A DNA stretch of 64,000 bases from Shewanella amazonensis SB2B (GCF_000015245.1 NC_008700.1:1494001-1558000), one strand, 5' to 3'. Positions 7,835-17,087 are shown, numbered from the stretch's first letter. Translations and numbers: made by a program. Notes: generated by a model not told the origin, from the sequence alone.

Positions 7835-9214
7835 ATGTTGAAGATATACAATAGTATCAGTCGTCAAAAAGAGGAGTTTAAACCCATACAGCCAGGCAAA
7901 ATTGGCATGTATGTTTGTGGTGTGACGATCTATGACCTGTGCCACATCGGCCATGGTCGTACTTTTGTGTGTTTTGACATGATTGTGCGTTATCTGCGTT
8001 ACCGCGGTTACGAGGTAAATTACCAGCGCAATATCACCGACGTGGATGACAAGATCATCAAGCGCGCCAACGAAAATGGCGAGAGCTGTGACAGCCTCAC
8101 TGAGCGTTTAATTGGTGAAATGCATGCCGATTTCGACGCGCTAAACATGGTGCGTCCAAGCTTCGAACCCCGCGCAACCCTTCACATCGACGAAATCATC
8201 GACATGGTGACCCGTTTGCTCGACCGTGGTCATGCGTATGTCGCTGCCGATGGCGACGTGCTGTTTGATGTGTCCTCGTATGCCGCATACGGCCGCCTGT
8301 CAGGGCAGGACCTCGAGCAGCTGCAAGCCGGTGCTCGCGTTGAAGTGGATGAAAACAAACGTAATCCAATGGATTTCGTGCTGTGGAAGATGTCCAAACC
8401 CGGCGAGCCTACCTGGGATTCGCCGTGGGGTCCGGGTCGTCCAGGTTGGCACATCGAGTGCTCGGCCATGAACAGCAAACATCTGGGGCTTCATTTCGAC
8501 ATCCATGGCGGTGGCAGTGATTTGCAGTTCCCGCACCATGAAAACGAAATTGCCCAGTCCTGCTGCGCCCATGACACACCATATGTGAACACCTGGATGC
8601 ACACAGGTATGGTGATGGTTGACCGCGAGAAGATGTCCAAGTCCCTTGGCAACTTCTTCACCATCCGTGATGTGCTTGCACATTACGATGCCCAAACCGT
8701 GCGCTATTTCCTGCTTTCCGGCCACTATCGCAGCCAGCTGAATTACAGCGAAGACAATTTGAAACAGGCTCGTGCTTCTCTCGAGCGTATGTATACCGCA
8801 CTCAAAGGTCTGGATCTGACCGTCGAAGCCGCTGGTGCTGATGAGTTTGTCAGCCGCTTTATGGCCGCAATGGACGATGACTTCAACACCCCAGAAGCCT
8901 ATTCAGTGCTCTTTGACATGGTGCGTGAAATTAACCGTCTGAAAACCAGCGACATGGCCGCAGCATCCCAATTGGGTGTGGCACTCAAAGAGCTTGCCGA
9001 AGTACTGGGCATTTTGTCTTCAACACCTGAGGCTTTTCTCCAGGGCGAAGGTAATGCCGACGAAGTGGCTGAAATTGAAGCACTGATCGTTGAGCGCAAC
9101 CGTGCCCGCGCCGAGAAGGACTGGCCTGCTGCCGACGTGGCCCGTGACCGCTTGAACGCCCTCGGCGTAGTGCTTGAAGATGGCCCGGAAGGGACTACCT
9201 GGCGAAAGAAGTAA
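7835..9214 (+). CDS. cysS: Cysteinyl-tRNA synthetase
   Basis: Class I synthetase charging tRNA-Cys; 459 residues (E. coli 461). C28 in MYVCGVT is a zinc ligand and HIGH is at 37-40; the other zinc ligands are in the WHIECSAM and HHENEIAQS blocks, and EKMSKSLGNF carries the KMSKS loop. The frame stays open upstream through the antisense of ppiB to 7220, but that extension is a shadow: homology begins at MLKIYNSISRQKE, where GAGAGC precedes the ATG at 7835. The C-terminal anticodon-binding domain is complete. Confidence 0.97.
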   Translation: MLKIYNSISRQKEEFKPIQPGKIGMYVCGVTIYDLCHIGHGRTFVCFDMIVRYLRYRGYEVNYQRNITDVDDKIIKRANENGESCDSLTERLIGEMHADFDALNMVRPSFEPRATLHIDEIIDMVTRLLDRGHAYVAADGDVLFDVSSYAAYGRLSGQDLEQLQAGARVEVDENKRNPMDFVLWKMSKPGEPTWDSPWGPGRPGWHIECSAMNSKHLGLHFDIHGGGSDLQFPHHENEIAQSCCAHDTPYVNTWMHTGMVMVDREKMSKSLGNFFTIRDVLAHYDAQTVRYFLLSGHYRSQLNYSEDNLKQARASLERMYTALKGLDLTVEAAGADEFVSRFMAAMDDDFNTPEAYSVLFDMVREINRLKTSDMAAASQLGVALKELAEVLGILSSTPEAFLQGEGNADEVAEIEALIVERNRARAEKDWPAADVARDRLNALGVVLEDGPEGTTWRKK

Positions 9215-9226
9215 ACTGCTTCTGAG

Positions 9227-9268
9227 TACCAATAAAAACGCCTGCAATTGCAGGCGTTTTTATTGGTA
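9227..9268. terminator. Bidirectional terminator between cysS and folD, a 42-nt perfect palindrome
   Basis: The two 21-nt halves are exact reverse complements with no spacer. The GC core (ACGCCTGCAA/TTGCAGGCGT) is flanked by AATAAAA and TTTTATT, so each transcript ends in a T-run. It lies between two convergent genes. Confidence 0.9.
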
Positions 9269-9326
9269 CATCGTTATGTTGCTGCCGTTACGCTGGCAAC
9301 TTTTGCCATAGTAAAGGTATCACCAC

Positions 9327-10181
9327 TCAGTCGTGATAGTTCTCAGCGGCATAGAGGGTGTTTTCCAACAGACTCGCAATGGTCATTGGCCCCACGCCAC
9401 CAGGCACTGGAGTGATAAAGGCTGCACGTTCTGCCGCCACGTCGAATTCAACATCCCCTACCAAGCGGCCGTCATCGAGACGGTTGATACCCACGTCAAT
9501 CACAATGGCACCGGGCTTAATCCAGTCGCCGGGAATAAAGTGGGGTTTACCCACGGCCACAACCAGCAAGTCAGCCTGACGCACCTTATCTTCGAGGTTT
9601 TTGGTAAAGCGATGGCAGGTGGTGGTGGTGCAGCCTGCCAGCAGCAACTCCAGTGTCATGGGGCGGCCCACGATATTGGAGGCACCAACCACGACGGCAT
9701 CCAGACCATAGGTATCCACGCCGGTAGAGCGGATAAGGGTCATGATGCCCATAGGGGTGCAGGAGCGCAGCACAGGAATGCGCTGTGCCAATCTGCCCAC
9801 ATTATAAGGGTGGAAACCATCGACATCTTTATCGGGGCGAATACGTTCAATCACCTTGGAAGAGTCAATGTGCGCAGGCAGTGGCAATTGCACCAGAATG
9901 CCATCGATGGCCGGGTCTTCATTGCAGCGGTCAATCAGCGCCAGCAGATCGTCCTCGCTGGTGGTGTCGGGCAGGTCAAAGGACTGGGATAAGAATCCGA
10001 CCTCTTCGCAGGCCTTGCGCTTGGAACCAACATAGACCTGGGAGGCGGGATCCAACCCCACCAGGATTACGGCAAGACCCGGAATGCGCTGGCCGGCCTC
10101 TTTACGGGCTTTTACCTTGTCGCTGAGGGTAGTGCGAATGGCACGGGCAATGGCCTTGCCATCGATATTTTGGGCTGTCAT
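9327..10181 (-). CDS. folD: Methylene-THF dehydrogenase / methenyl-THF cyclohydrolase
   Basis: Bifunctional cytoplasmic enzyme that interconverts 5,10-methylene- and 10-formyl-tetrahydrofolate with NADP; 284 residues (E. coli 288). Visible motifs: YVGSKRKACEEVGF with the catalytic Lys, the QLPLPAHID loop, the NADP-binding block VVVGASNIVGRPMTLELL, and the C-terminal TPVPGGVGPMTIASLLENT. AGGAAG lies 9 nt before the ATG. Monocistronic, divergent from the tRNA operon. Confidence 0.97.
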   Translation of the reverse strand: MTAQNIDGKAIARAIRTTLSDKVKARKEAGQRIPGLAVILVGLDPASQVYVGSKRKACEEVGFLSQSFDLPDTTSEDDLLALIDRCNEDPAIDGILVQLPLPAHIDSSKVIERIRPDKDVDGFHPYNVGRLAQRIPVLRSCTPMGIMTLIRSTGVDTYGLDAVVVGASNIVGRPMTLELLLAGCTTTTCHRFTKNLEDKVRQADLLVVAVGKPHFIPGDWIKPGAIVIDVGINRLDDGRLVGDVEFDVAAERAAFITPVPGGVGPMTIASLLENTLYAAENYHD

Positions 10182-10348
10182 GGGTGTAGGGCTTCCTGTA
10201 TTCGACTGTGGTAAACCAGCCTGAAGTTTTTAGCGCGCACATTCTAACAGCCAAGGGCCACAGTGTCATTGTCCCCATTGGCGGCAAATCCCGATAACTC
10301 TGTATTGTTCTATAATTCGCCAGGCAGATTTTAGCCTTAAAAAAATCG

Positions 10349-10377
10349 TTGACGGGTGTCAGGTGAGGGGATAAGAT
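10349..10377 (+). promoter_or_regulatory. Promoter of the tRNA operon
   Basis: TTGACG (10349-10354), 17-bp spacer, TAAGAT (10372-10377), then a GC-rich discriminator (GCGCTCCG), typical of stringently controlled stable-RNA promoters. It ends 41 bp before the first tRNA. A further TATAAT at 10311-10316 has no good -35. Confidence 0.75.
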
Positions 10378-10418
10378 GCGCTCCGTTCTAACGCAAGGCG
10401 TCGATAACAGAACGATTT

Positions 10419-10495
10419 CGGTGATTAGCGCAGTCCGGTAGCGCATCTGCTTTGGGAGCAGAGGGTCAGAGGTTCGAATCCTCTATCACCGACCA
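10419..10495 (+). tRNA. tRNA-Pro (TGG)
   Basis: 77 nt with encoded CCA. Acceptor stem CGGTGAT/ATCACCG, anticodon loop TTTGGGA in stem TCTGC/GCAGA, T-loop GGTTCGAATCC. First of three tandem tRNAs. Confidence 0.97.
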
Positions 10496-10559
10496 AATTA
10501 TAAGTTGATGCAGGTATGCGTCGACTCCCCGGATAGGCTTCAACGATTGTTGATACCTT

Positions 10560-10636
10560 GCGCCCGTAGCTCAGTTGGATAGAGCATCCGCCTTCTAAGC
10601 GGATGGTCGCAGGTTCGAATCCTGCCGGGCGTGCCA
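10560..10636 (+). tRNA. tRNA-Arg (TCT)
   Basis: 77 nt with encoded CCA. Acceptor stem GCGCCCG/CGGGCGT (one G-T pair), anticodon loop CTTCTAA in stem ATCCGC/GCGGAT. Reads the rare AGA (and AGG) codons. The 64-bp spacer after tRNA-Pro shows no extra tRNA. Confidence 0.97.
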
Positions 10637-10647
10637 TAAAATTCAGT

Positions 10648-10724
10648 GGTGACTGTAGCTCAGTTGGTAGAGTCCCGGATTGTGATTCCGGTTGTCGTGG
10701 GTTCGAGCCCCATCAGTCACCCCA
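10648..10724 (+). tRNA. tRNA-His (GTG)
   Basis: 77 nt with encoded CCA and the extra 5' G(-1) typical of tRNA-His. Acceptor GTGACT/AGTCAC, anticodon loop ATTGTGATT. Only 11 bp after tRNA-Arg. Confidence 0.97.
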
Positions 10725-10739
10725 CTTCTTCAGAAGGTT

Positions 10740-10767
10740 AAAAAGCGGCCAATGGCCGCTTTTTTTC
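10740..10767 (+). terminator. Intrinsic terminator of the tRNA operon
   Basis: AAAAAGCGGCC-AAT-GGCCGC followed by seven T, 16 bp after tRNA-His. Confidence 0.9.
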
Positions 10768-10791
10768 TAGCCTTAATCGCCGGTTTCAGGC

Positions 10792-10820
10792 TCGACTCAA
10801 GCAATATCGGTGGCTATAAT
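10792..10820 (+). promoter_or_regulatory. Likely promoter of tig
   Basis: TCGACT (10792-10797), 17-bp spacer, perfect TATAAT (10815-10820). It would give a leader of about 150 nt before tig, containing no obvious ORF. Confidence 0.6.
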
Positions 10821-10976
10821 GTCGCGTCTTGATAACTGTCAACCATGAGCGACCAGTGCCGACGCGCCCGTCGTGACAGGCATTAAAGTCAATTTCAAAG
10901 ATCAAGAAACGAACACCTTAATAGTTGAACACTCGGCTATTTACAAAGGACGTTAGACATATTTCGAGGTAAAACA

Positions 10977-12281
10977 ATGCAAGTTTCTGTTGAAACAACT
11001 CAAGGCTTAGAGCGTCGCCTGACCATCTCTGTACCTGCCGAGCAGATCGAAAAACTGGTTAACGAGAGCCTGAAGCGCGAAGCCAAGCGTGCCCGTATCC
11101 CTGGTTTCCGTCCTGGTAAAGTACCTATGAGCGTTGTCAGCAAGCGCTACGGCGCCGCTATCCGTCAGGACGTGACTGGCGAAATCATGCAGCGCAATTT
11201 TGTTGAAGCCATCATCGCCGAGAAGCTGAATCCAGCTGGCGCACCTACTTTCATGCCAGGTGCAAGCGATGCCGACAAGTTTGAATTTGTTGCCACTTTT
11301 GAAGTGTATCCAGAAGTAGAACTCAAAGGTCTGGATGCTATCGAAGTTGAACAGCCAAAAGCTGATGTGACCGATGCTGACGTAGACAGCATGATCGAAA
11401 CCCTGCGCAAGCAACATGCTACCTTCGACGCCGCCCCGCGCGCTGCTGAAGAAGGCGACAAAGTCGTTATCAACTTTGTTGGCAGCGTAGACGGAGAAGA
11501 GTTCCAGGGTGGCAAGGCCGAAGGCTTTGAGCTGCAACTGGGCAGCGGTCGTATGATCCCTGGCTTCGAAGAAGGCATCAAAGGCCACAAGGCCGGTGAA
11601 GAATTCGAAATCGACGTGACCTTCCCTGAGGAATACCACGCTGAAAACCTGAAGGGCAAAGCGGCCAAGTTCGCTATCACCCTGACTGAGGTGAAAGCGG
11701 CTAACCTGCCAGAAGTAAACGACGAGTTTGCCAAGCTGTTCGGTATCACCGATGGCGGCGTTGAGGCTCTAAAGGCCGAAATCCGCAAGAACATGAGCCG
11801 TGAGCTGGAACAGGCCCTGAAAGCCAACGTGAAAGAGCAGGTGATCAACGGTCTGCTGGCCGCCAACGACATCGAGCTGCCAAAGGCCCTGATCGACGGC
11901 GAAATCAACGTACTGCGTCGTCAAGCTGTTCAGCGTTTCGGTGGCAATGCTGCCAACATGCCTGAGCTGCCAGCCGAGTTGTTTGCTGAGCAAGCCGAGC
12001 GCCGTGTAAAAGTGGGCCTGCTGCTGGGTGAAGTTATCAAATCTACCGAGCTGAAAGTAGAAGAAGAACGCGTTCAGGCGCTGATCGCTTCTATGGCTTC
12101 TGCCTACGAAGATCCAGCCGAAGTGATTGAATACTACAACGGCAACAAAGAGCTGATGCAGAACATGCGCAACGTGGCTCTGGAAGAGCAAGCCGTTGAA
12201 GCTCTGCTGAAATCTGCAAAAGTGACCGAGAAGGAAGTTGCTTTTGAAGAATTTATGAACAAGGCTACCGGCCGCGCTTAA
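10977..12281 (+). CDS. tig: Trigger factor (ribosome-bound chaperone and prolyl isomerase)
   Basis: Cytoplasmic chaperone of 434 residues (E. coli 432) that binds ribosomal protein L23 and shields nascent chains. The N-terminal ribosome-binding loop has the signature GFRPGKVP near 43-50; the FKBP-type PPIase domain spans about 155-240 ([17 protein letters not shown] and [17 protein letters not shown]); the rest is the helical C-terminal chaperone domain. GAGGT sits 6 nt before the ATG. It is followed by clpP, with a terminator between them that overlaps the clpP promoter. Confidence 0.98.
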
Positions 12282-12288
12282 CCGCAGC

Positions 12289-12319
12289 TTGACTTGATTG
12301 GCGTTAAGCCATTTATAAT
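12289..12319 (+). promoter_or_regulatory. Likely promoter of clpP
   Basis: TTGACT (12289-12294), 19-bp spacer, TATAAT (12314-12319). The same stretch can be read as a heat-shock-like promoter (CTTGACT then GCCATTTA), a weaker match. The TATAAT overlaps the left arm of the terminator hairpin described next. Confidence 0.5.
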
Positions 12320-12354
12320 GGCTCGTATGAGGCTCCTCATGCGGGCCATTTTTA
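12317..12354 (+). terminator. Intrinsic terminator after tig
   Basis: A 15-bp stem (12317-12331 with 12336-12350, two G-T pairs) with loop GCTC, followed by TTTTTATTT. It ends 17 bp before clpP. Tig transcripts form the whole hairpin; transcripts starting near 12326 from the overlapping promoter would lack much of the left arm. Confidence 0.8.
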
Positions 12355-12370
12355 TTTAGGGAAGGGATAA

Positions 12371-12979
12371 ATGCATAACGCACCGGAATCAGTATTCAAT
12401 GCGCTCGTGCCCATGGTGGTGGAACAAACCGCAAAAGGTGAGCGTTCCTACGATATCTATTCACGTCTGCTGAAAGAGCGAGTCATCTTCCTGGTGGGGC
12501 AGGTTGAAGAGCACATGGCTAACCTGATTGTTGCGCAGCTACTGTTTCTGGAATCCGAAAACCCAGATAAAGAGATTTATCTCTACATCAACTCACCGGG
12601 TGGCAGCGTGACTGCGGGTATGGCAATTTACGATACTATGCAGTTCATTAAGCCCAAGGTCAGCACCGTTTGTATCGGTCAGGCCTGCAGTATGGGCGCT
12701 TTCCTGCTTGCCGGTGGTGAAAAAGGCATGCGCCATTGTTTGCCCAATTCCAGGGTAATGATCCACCAGCCTTTAGGTGGTTTCCAGGGACAGGCATCGG
12801 ATATCGCTATCCATGCGCAGGAAATTTTGGGTATCAAACACAAACTCAACCAGATGTTATCGCACCACACAGGGCAGCCAATGGAAGTGATTGAGCGTGA
12901 CACTGACCGCGATAATTTCATGAGTGCAACCCAGGCCGTTGAGTACGGTCTGATCGATTCAGTGCTGACCAGTCGCTGA
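12371..12979 (+). CDS. clpP: ATP-dependent Clp protease proteolytic subunit
   Basis: Serine peptidase that forms a double-heptamer chamber and works with ClpX or ClpA; 202 residues. The catalytic triad is Ser107 (GQACSMGAF), His132 (VMIHQPLGG) and Asp181 (ERDTDRD). Note a Cys just before the active Ser where E. coli has Ala. A short propeptide (about 10 residues) precedes LVPMVVEQT. AGGGAAGGG lies before the ATG. The clpP-clpX-lon order is conserved in gammaproteobacteria; clpX follows after 85 bp. Confidence 0.98.
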   Translation: MHNAPESVFNALVPMVVEQTAKGERSYDIYSRLLKERVIFLVGQVEEHMANLIVAQLLFLESENPDKEIYLYINSPGGSVTAGMAIYDTMQFIKPKVSTVCIGQACSMGAFLLAGGEKGMRHCLPNSRVMIHQPLGGFQGQASDIAIHAQEILGIKHKLNQMLSHHTGQPMEVIERDTDRDNFMSATQAVEYGLIDSVLTSR

Positions 12980-13064
12980 TTTTTGCATCGCTCTGGGCTA
13001 AGCTCAGATTGAAAGGTTGAGATAGAGAGACAAGCGACTGACAGGTCGCAAACGGGGTAAACTA

Positions 13065-14342
13065 ATGGGTGAGAACAAGACTGGTGATGGCGGCAAACTG
13101 CTGTATTGCTCTTTCTGCGGAAAGAGCCAGCACGAAGTGCGAAAGCTGATCGCCGGACCATCCGTGTACGTCTGCGACGAGTGTGTTGAGTTGTGCAACG
13201 ACATTATTCGCGAAGAGATTAAAGAGATTTCGCCAAAGCGGGATCAGGACAAGCTGCCAACGCCTCACGAACTGAGAGCACACCTTGATGACTACGTCAT
13301 TGGCCAGGAAAAGGCCAAGAAGGTGCTGTCGGTGGCAGTGTACAACCACTATAAGCGCTTGCGTAATGCTGGCCCCAAAGATGGGGTAGAGCTGGGTAAG
13401 AGTAACATTCTGCTGATTGGTCCAACCGGTAGTGGTAAGACCCTGTTGGCTGAAACGCTGGCGCGTTTCCTCAATGTACCTTTCACCATGGCCGACGCCA
13501 CTACGTTGACCGAAGCCGGTTATGTGGGTGAAGACGTTGAGAACATCATTCAAAAGCTGCTGCAAAAGTGCGACTACGATGTGGAAAAGGCCCAGCGTGG
13601 CATCGTCTACATCGATGAAATCGATAAAATCAGCCGCAAGTCCGACAACCCCTCCATCACCCGTGATGTGAGTGGTGAAGGCGTGCAGCAAGCGCTGCTG
13701 AAACTTATTGAAGGGACCGTTGCTGCCGTGCCGCCACAGGGTGGCCGTAAACATCCGCAGCAGGAGTTTTTGCAGGTTGATACCTCCAAGATCCTCTTTA
13801 TCTGTGGTGGCGCTTTCGCCGGCCTCGAGAAGGTGATTGAGCAACGCACCCATACCGGTAGCGGTATTGGTTTCGGTGCTCAAGTAAAGGGCAAGGAAGA
13901 AAAAGAGAGTATGTCTGACATTCTCTCGCAGGTTGAGCCGGAAGATCTGGTTAAATACGGTCTTATCCCTGAGTTCATCGGTCGTTTGCCTGTAGTCGCT
14001 ACCCTGGCAGAGCTGGATGAAGACGCACTTATCCAAATTCTGTCAGAGCCCAAGAACGCACTTACCAAGCAATATGCGGCCCTGTTCGAGATGGAAAACG
14101 TTGAGCTTGAATTCCGTGAAGACGCCCTGAAGGCAATCGCTCAAAAGGCCATGTCACGCAAGACAGGTGCCCGTGGTCTGCGCTCGATTGTAGAAGGTAT
14201 TCTGCTGGATACCATGTATGACTTGCCGTCCCAACAGGGTGTGAGCAAGGCTGTGGTGGATGAGTCCGTGGTGAAGGGCGAGTCTGCACCGATCCTGATT
14301 TACGAACAGACCGAATCTCAGGCGGCCAGCGGCGACCAATAA
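13065..14342 (+). CDS. clpX: ATP-dependent Clp protease ATP-binding subunit ClpX
   Basis: AAA+ unfoldase that feeds substrates to ClpP; 425 residues (E. coli 424). The N-terminal zinc-binding domain has cysteines at 15, 18, 37 and 40. Walker A is GPTGSGKT, Walker B is VYIDEIDKI; the IGF loop that docks on ClpP (TGSGIGFGAQ) and sensor/arginine-finger region (SRKTGARGLRSI) are present. It ends 128 bp before lon, with an intrinsic terminator between. Confidence 0.98.
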   Translation: MGENKTGDGGKLLYCSFCGKSQHEVRKLIAGPSVYVCDECVELCNDIIREEIKEISPKRDQDKLPTPHELRAHLDDYVIGQEKAKKVLSVAVYNHYKRLRNAGPKDGVELGKSNILLIGPTGSGKTLLAETLARFLNVPFTMADATTLTEAGYVGEDVENIIQKLLQKCDYDVEKAQRGIVYIDEIDKISRKSDNPSITRDVSGEGVQQALLKLIEGTVAAVPPQGGRKHPQQEFLQVDTSKILFICGGAFAGLEKVIEQRTHTGSGIGFGAQVKGKEEKESMSDILSQVEPEDLVKYGLIPEFIGRLPVVATLAELDEDALIQILSEPKNALTKQYAALFEMENVELEFREDALKAIAQKAMSRKTGARGLRSIVEGILLDTMYDLPSQQGVSKAVVDESVVKGESAPILIYEQTESQAASGDQ

Positions 14343-14370
14343 TTGCCCATCTGCAATGAATGTACGAATA

Positions 14371-14397
14371 AAGGAGTCCAATTGGGCTCCTTTTTTA
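14371..14397 (+). terminator. Intrinsic terminator after clpX
   Basis: AAGGAGTCC paired with GGGCTCCTT (one G-T pair, loop of about 4), then a T-run. It separates clpPX from lon. Confidence 0.8.
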
Positions 14398-14407
14398 CAT
14401 TTATGCC

Positions 14408-14434
14408 ATTGAAAGGGCCGAAACAGCCCCAATA
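14408..14434 (+). promoter_or_regulatory. Heat-shock (sigma-32) promoter of lon
   Basis: ATTGAAA (14408-14414), 12-bp spacer, CCCCAATA (14427-14434). It fits the RpoH consensus CTTGAAA / CCCCAT and closely resembles my recollection of the E. coli lon promoter (GTTGAA ... CCCCATATA). It lies 36 bp before lon. Confidence 0.7.
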
Positions 14435-14470
14435 TACTCGAATATAGTCCATCTGATACGGAATCGAATT

Positions 14471-16828
14471 ATGTCCCAAGAGCGTGAAGCGCATTTCGAA
14501 TTGCCGGTATTACCCCTGCGAGATGTGGTGGTGTACCCCCATATGGTCATTCCGTTATTTGTGGGTCGTGAAAAGTCTATTCGCTGCCTGGAAACGGCCA
14601 TGGCCCAAGATAAGCAGATCATGCTTGTCGCTCAGCGAGATGCCGATCTGGATGAGCCCGGTGCTGACGACATTTTTGAGGTGGGGACCATCGCCTCCAT
14701 TCTGCAGCTGCTCAAACTGCCTGACGGCACAGTTAAAGTGCTGGTTGAGGGGGGGCGCCGTGCCCGCGTTGCCCGTTACACCCAGGAAGAGCCTTTCTTC
14801 ATCGGCCGCATCGAAGAGCTGCCTTCGGCGCCGTTGGAAGACAAGGAAGAAGAGGTGTTGGTGCGCAGTGCCATCGCCCAGTTTGAAGGCTACATCAAGC
14901 TCAATAAAAAAATTCCACCCGAAGTGCTCACCTCCATGTCCGGCATCGACGAGGCTGCTCGCCTTGCCGATACCATGGCGGCCCATATGCCACTCAAGCT
15001 CGAAGACAAACAGTCTGTGCTTGAAATGGTGAATGTGGGTGAGCGCCTCGAGTACCTGATGGCCATGATGGAAGGCGAAATCGATTTGTTGCAGGTGGAG
15101 AAGCGCATCCGCTCCCGCGTGAAAAAGCAAATGGAAAAGAGCCAACGCGAGTACTACCTGAATGAGCAAATGAAAGCCATTCAGAAGGAGCTTGGCGATC
15201 TTGATGAAGGCCATGATGAATTTGAGACTCTCAATCGTAAGATTGAAGAGGCCAAGATGCCGGCTGACGCCAAAGACAAGGCCCAGGCTGAGCTGAACAA
15301 GTTACGTATGATGTCTCCCATGTCAGCAGAGGCCACTGTGGTGCGCTCCTATGTTGATTGGATGACTTCAGTGCCTTGGTTTGAGCGCTCCAAAATCAAG
15401 CGTGACCTCTCCAAGGCCGAGCAGGTACTTAATGCAGACCACTATGGTCTGGAAAAAGTCAAAGAGCGTATCCTTGAGTATTTGGCGGTTCAGACCCGGG
15501 TGAAACAGCTTAAAGGCCCAATCCTGTGTCTGGTAGGCCCACCAGGTGTGGGTAAAACCTCGCTCGGTCAGTCAATTGCCAAGGCAACCGGCCGTAAATA
15601 TGTGCGGGTGGCGCTCGGTGGTGTGCGCGATGAAGCGGAAATCCGCGGCCATCGCCGTACTTACATCGGCTCTATGCCGGGCAAAATCATTCAGAAGATG
15701 GCCAAGGTTGGGGTGAAAAACCCGCTGTTCCTGTTGGATGAAATCGACAAGATGAGTTCCGACATGCGCGGCGACCCGGCTTCAGCCCTGCTGGAAGTTT
15801 TGGACCCAGAGCAGAACGCCACCTTTAACGATCACTATCTGGAAGTCGATTATGACCTGTCCGATGTGATGTTTGTGGCCACCAGTAACTCCATGGATAT
15901 TCCAGGCCCGCTGTTGGACCGTATGGAAGTGATTCGTCTGTCGGGTTACACCGAAGACGAAAAGCTCAACATCGCCAAGCAGCACTTACTGCCAAAGCAG
16001 GTAGAGCGCAACGGCCTTAAGCCACAGGAAATCAGCGTCGATGATGGTGCAATTCTCGGCATTATCCGTTACTACACCCGTGAGGCAGGCGTCCGTGCCC
16101 TTGAGCGTGAGCTGTCGAAGATTTGCCGTAAAGTCGTGAAGCAAATACTGCTGGATAAAGCGGTGAAACACGTGGATGTGACAGGTGAAAACCTTAAATC
16201 ATTCCTGGGTGTCCAGCGTCATGACTATGGTAAGGCTGAGTCCAACAATCAGGTAGGTCAGGTAACAGGTCTTGCCTGGACTCAGGTTGGCGGCGATCTC
16301 CTGACCATTGAAGCCACTTCCGTGGCGGGTAAGGGCAAGCTGACATACACGGGCTCTCTGGGTGATGTGATGCAGGAGTCGATTCAGGCCGCGATGACAG
16401 TGGTTCGGGCGCGCGCCGAGCAGCTGGGTATCAACCCTGACTTCTATGAAAAGCGCGATATCCATGTGCACGTGCCTGAAGGTGCGACGCCAAAGGATGG
16501 TCCATCAGCCGGTGCCGCCATGTGTACCGCACTGGTTTCAACCTTAACGGGTAATCCTGTTCGCGCTGACGTGGCCATGACAGGTGAGATTACTTTGCGC
16601 GGTGAAGTGCTGCCCATCGGTGGTCTCAAGGAGAAACTGCTGGCGGCTCACCGTGGTGGCATCAAGCATGTGCTTATCCCCAAGGAAAACGAACGTGACC
16701 TTGAAGAAATCCCCGCTAACGTGGTGGCAGATCTGCAAATTCACCCGGTTCGTTGGGTGGACGAAGTGCTGAAATTGGCGCTGGAGCGCCCGGTTGAAGG
16801 CTTCGAAGTGGTCAAAAACGCCGGATAA
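14471..16828 (+). CDS. lon: ATP-dependent protease Lon
   Basis: Cytoplasmic AAA+ serine protease that degrades misfolded and regulatory proteins; 785 residues (E. coli 784). The N-terminal LAN substrate domain (LPVLPLRDVVVYPHM) is followed by a coiled-coil region near 190-270, the AAA+ domain with Walker A GPPGVGKTS near 357 and Walker B LFLLDEIDKM, and the protease domain with catalytic Ser in KDGPSAGAAM near 680 and catalytic Lys in GGLKEKLLAAHRGG near 722. It is transcribed from its own heat-shock promoter. Confidence 0.98.
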   Translation: MSQEREAHFELPVLPLRDVVVYPHMVIPLFVGREKSIRCLETAMAQDKQIMLVAQRDADLDEPGADDIFEVGTIASILQLLKLPDGTVKVLVEGGRRARVARYTQEEPFFIGRIEELPSAPLEDKEEEVLVRSAIAQFEGYIKLNKKIPPEVLTSMSGIDEAARLADTMAAHMPLKLEDKQSVLEMVNVGERLEYLMAMMEGEIDLLQVEKRIRSRVKKQMEKSQREYYLNEQMKAIQKELGDLDEGHDEFETLNRKIEEAKMPADAKDKAQAELNKLRMMSPMSAEATVVRSYVDWMTSVPWFERSKIKRDLSKAEQVLNADHYGLEKVKERILEYLAVQTRVKQLKGPILCLVGPPGVGKTSLGQSIAKATGRKYVRVALGGVRDEAEIRGHRRTYIGSMPGKIIQKMAKVGVKNPLFLLDEIDKMSSDMRGDPASALLEVLDPEQNATFNDHYLEVDYDLSDVMFVATSNSMDIPGPLLDRMEVIRLSGYTEDEKLNIAKQHLLPKQVERNGLKPQEISVDDGAILGIIRYYTREAGVRALERELSKICRKVVKQILLDKAVKHVDVTGENLKSFLGVQRHDYGKAESNNQVGQVTGLAWTQVGGDLLTIEATSVAGKGKLTYTGSLGDVMQESIQAAMTVVRARAEQLGINPDFYEKRDIHVHVPEGATPKDGPSAGAAMCTALVSTLTGNPVRADVAMTGEITLRGEVLPIGGLKEKLLAAHRGGIKHVLIPKENERDLEEIPANVVADLQIHPVRWVDEVLKLALERPVEGFEVVKNAG

Positions 16829-16991
16829 GGCAAAAAAGTGCGCTACAGGCTTAAAAAAAGTGAAAAAAGGGGCTTAACAAACCCTTGACCTGTGGTAGCC
16901 TAGGTTCGTGGAGAGCCAGTACCTCCCAAACCCTTGGCAGGGCTGGCTTTGAGCTGTATCCAACTTTAATTCTTTGCTTTTTCGTTGACGC

Positions 16992-17020
16992 TTGAACTTT
17001 GGTTTCAAGCTTGTTATAAA
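16992..17020 (+). promoter_or_regulatory. Promoter of hupB
   Basis: TTGAAC (16992-16997), 17-bp spacer, TATAAA (17015-17020). The -35 sits in an inverted repeat CTTGAA...TTCAAG (16991-17009). The rest of the 259-bp lon-hupB gap shows no clear terminator or ORF. Confidence 0.65.
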
Positions 17021-17087
17021 AGCCTCCGCAGACCGCTCTAGAGAAGGATTTGGTTGCGGCGCAAAAAACTACATTCAAGGGGATGAC

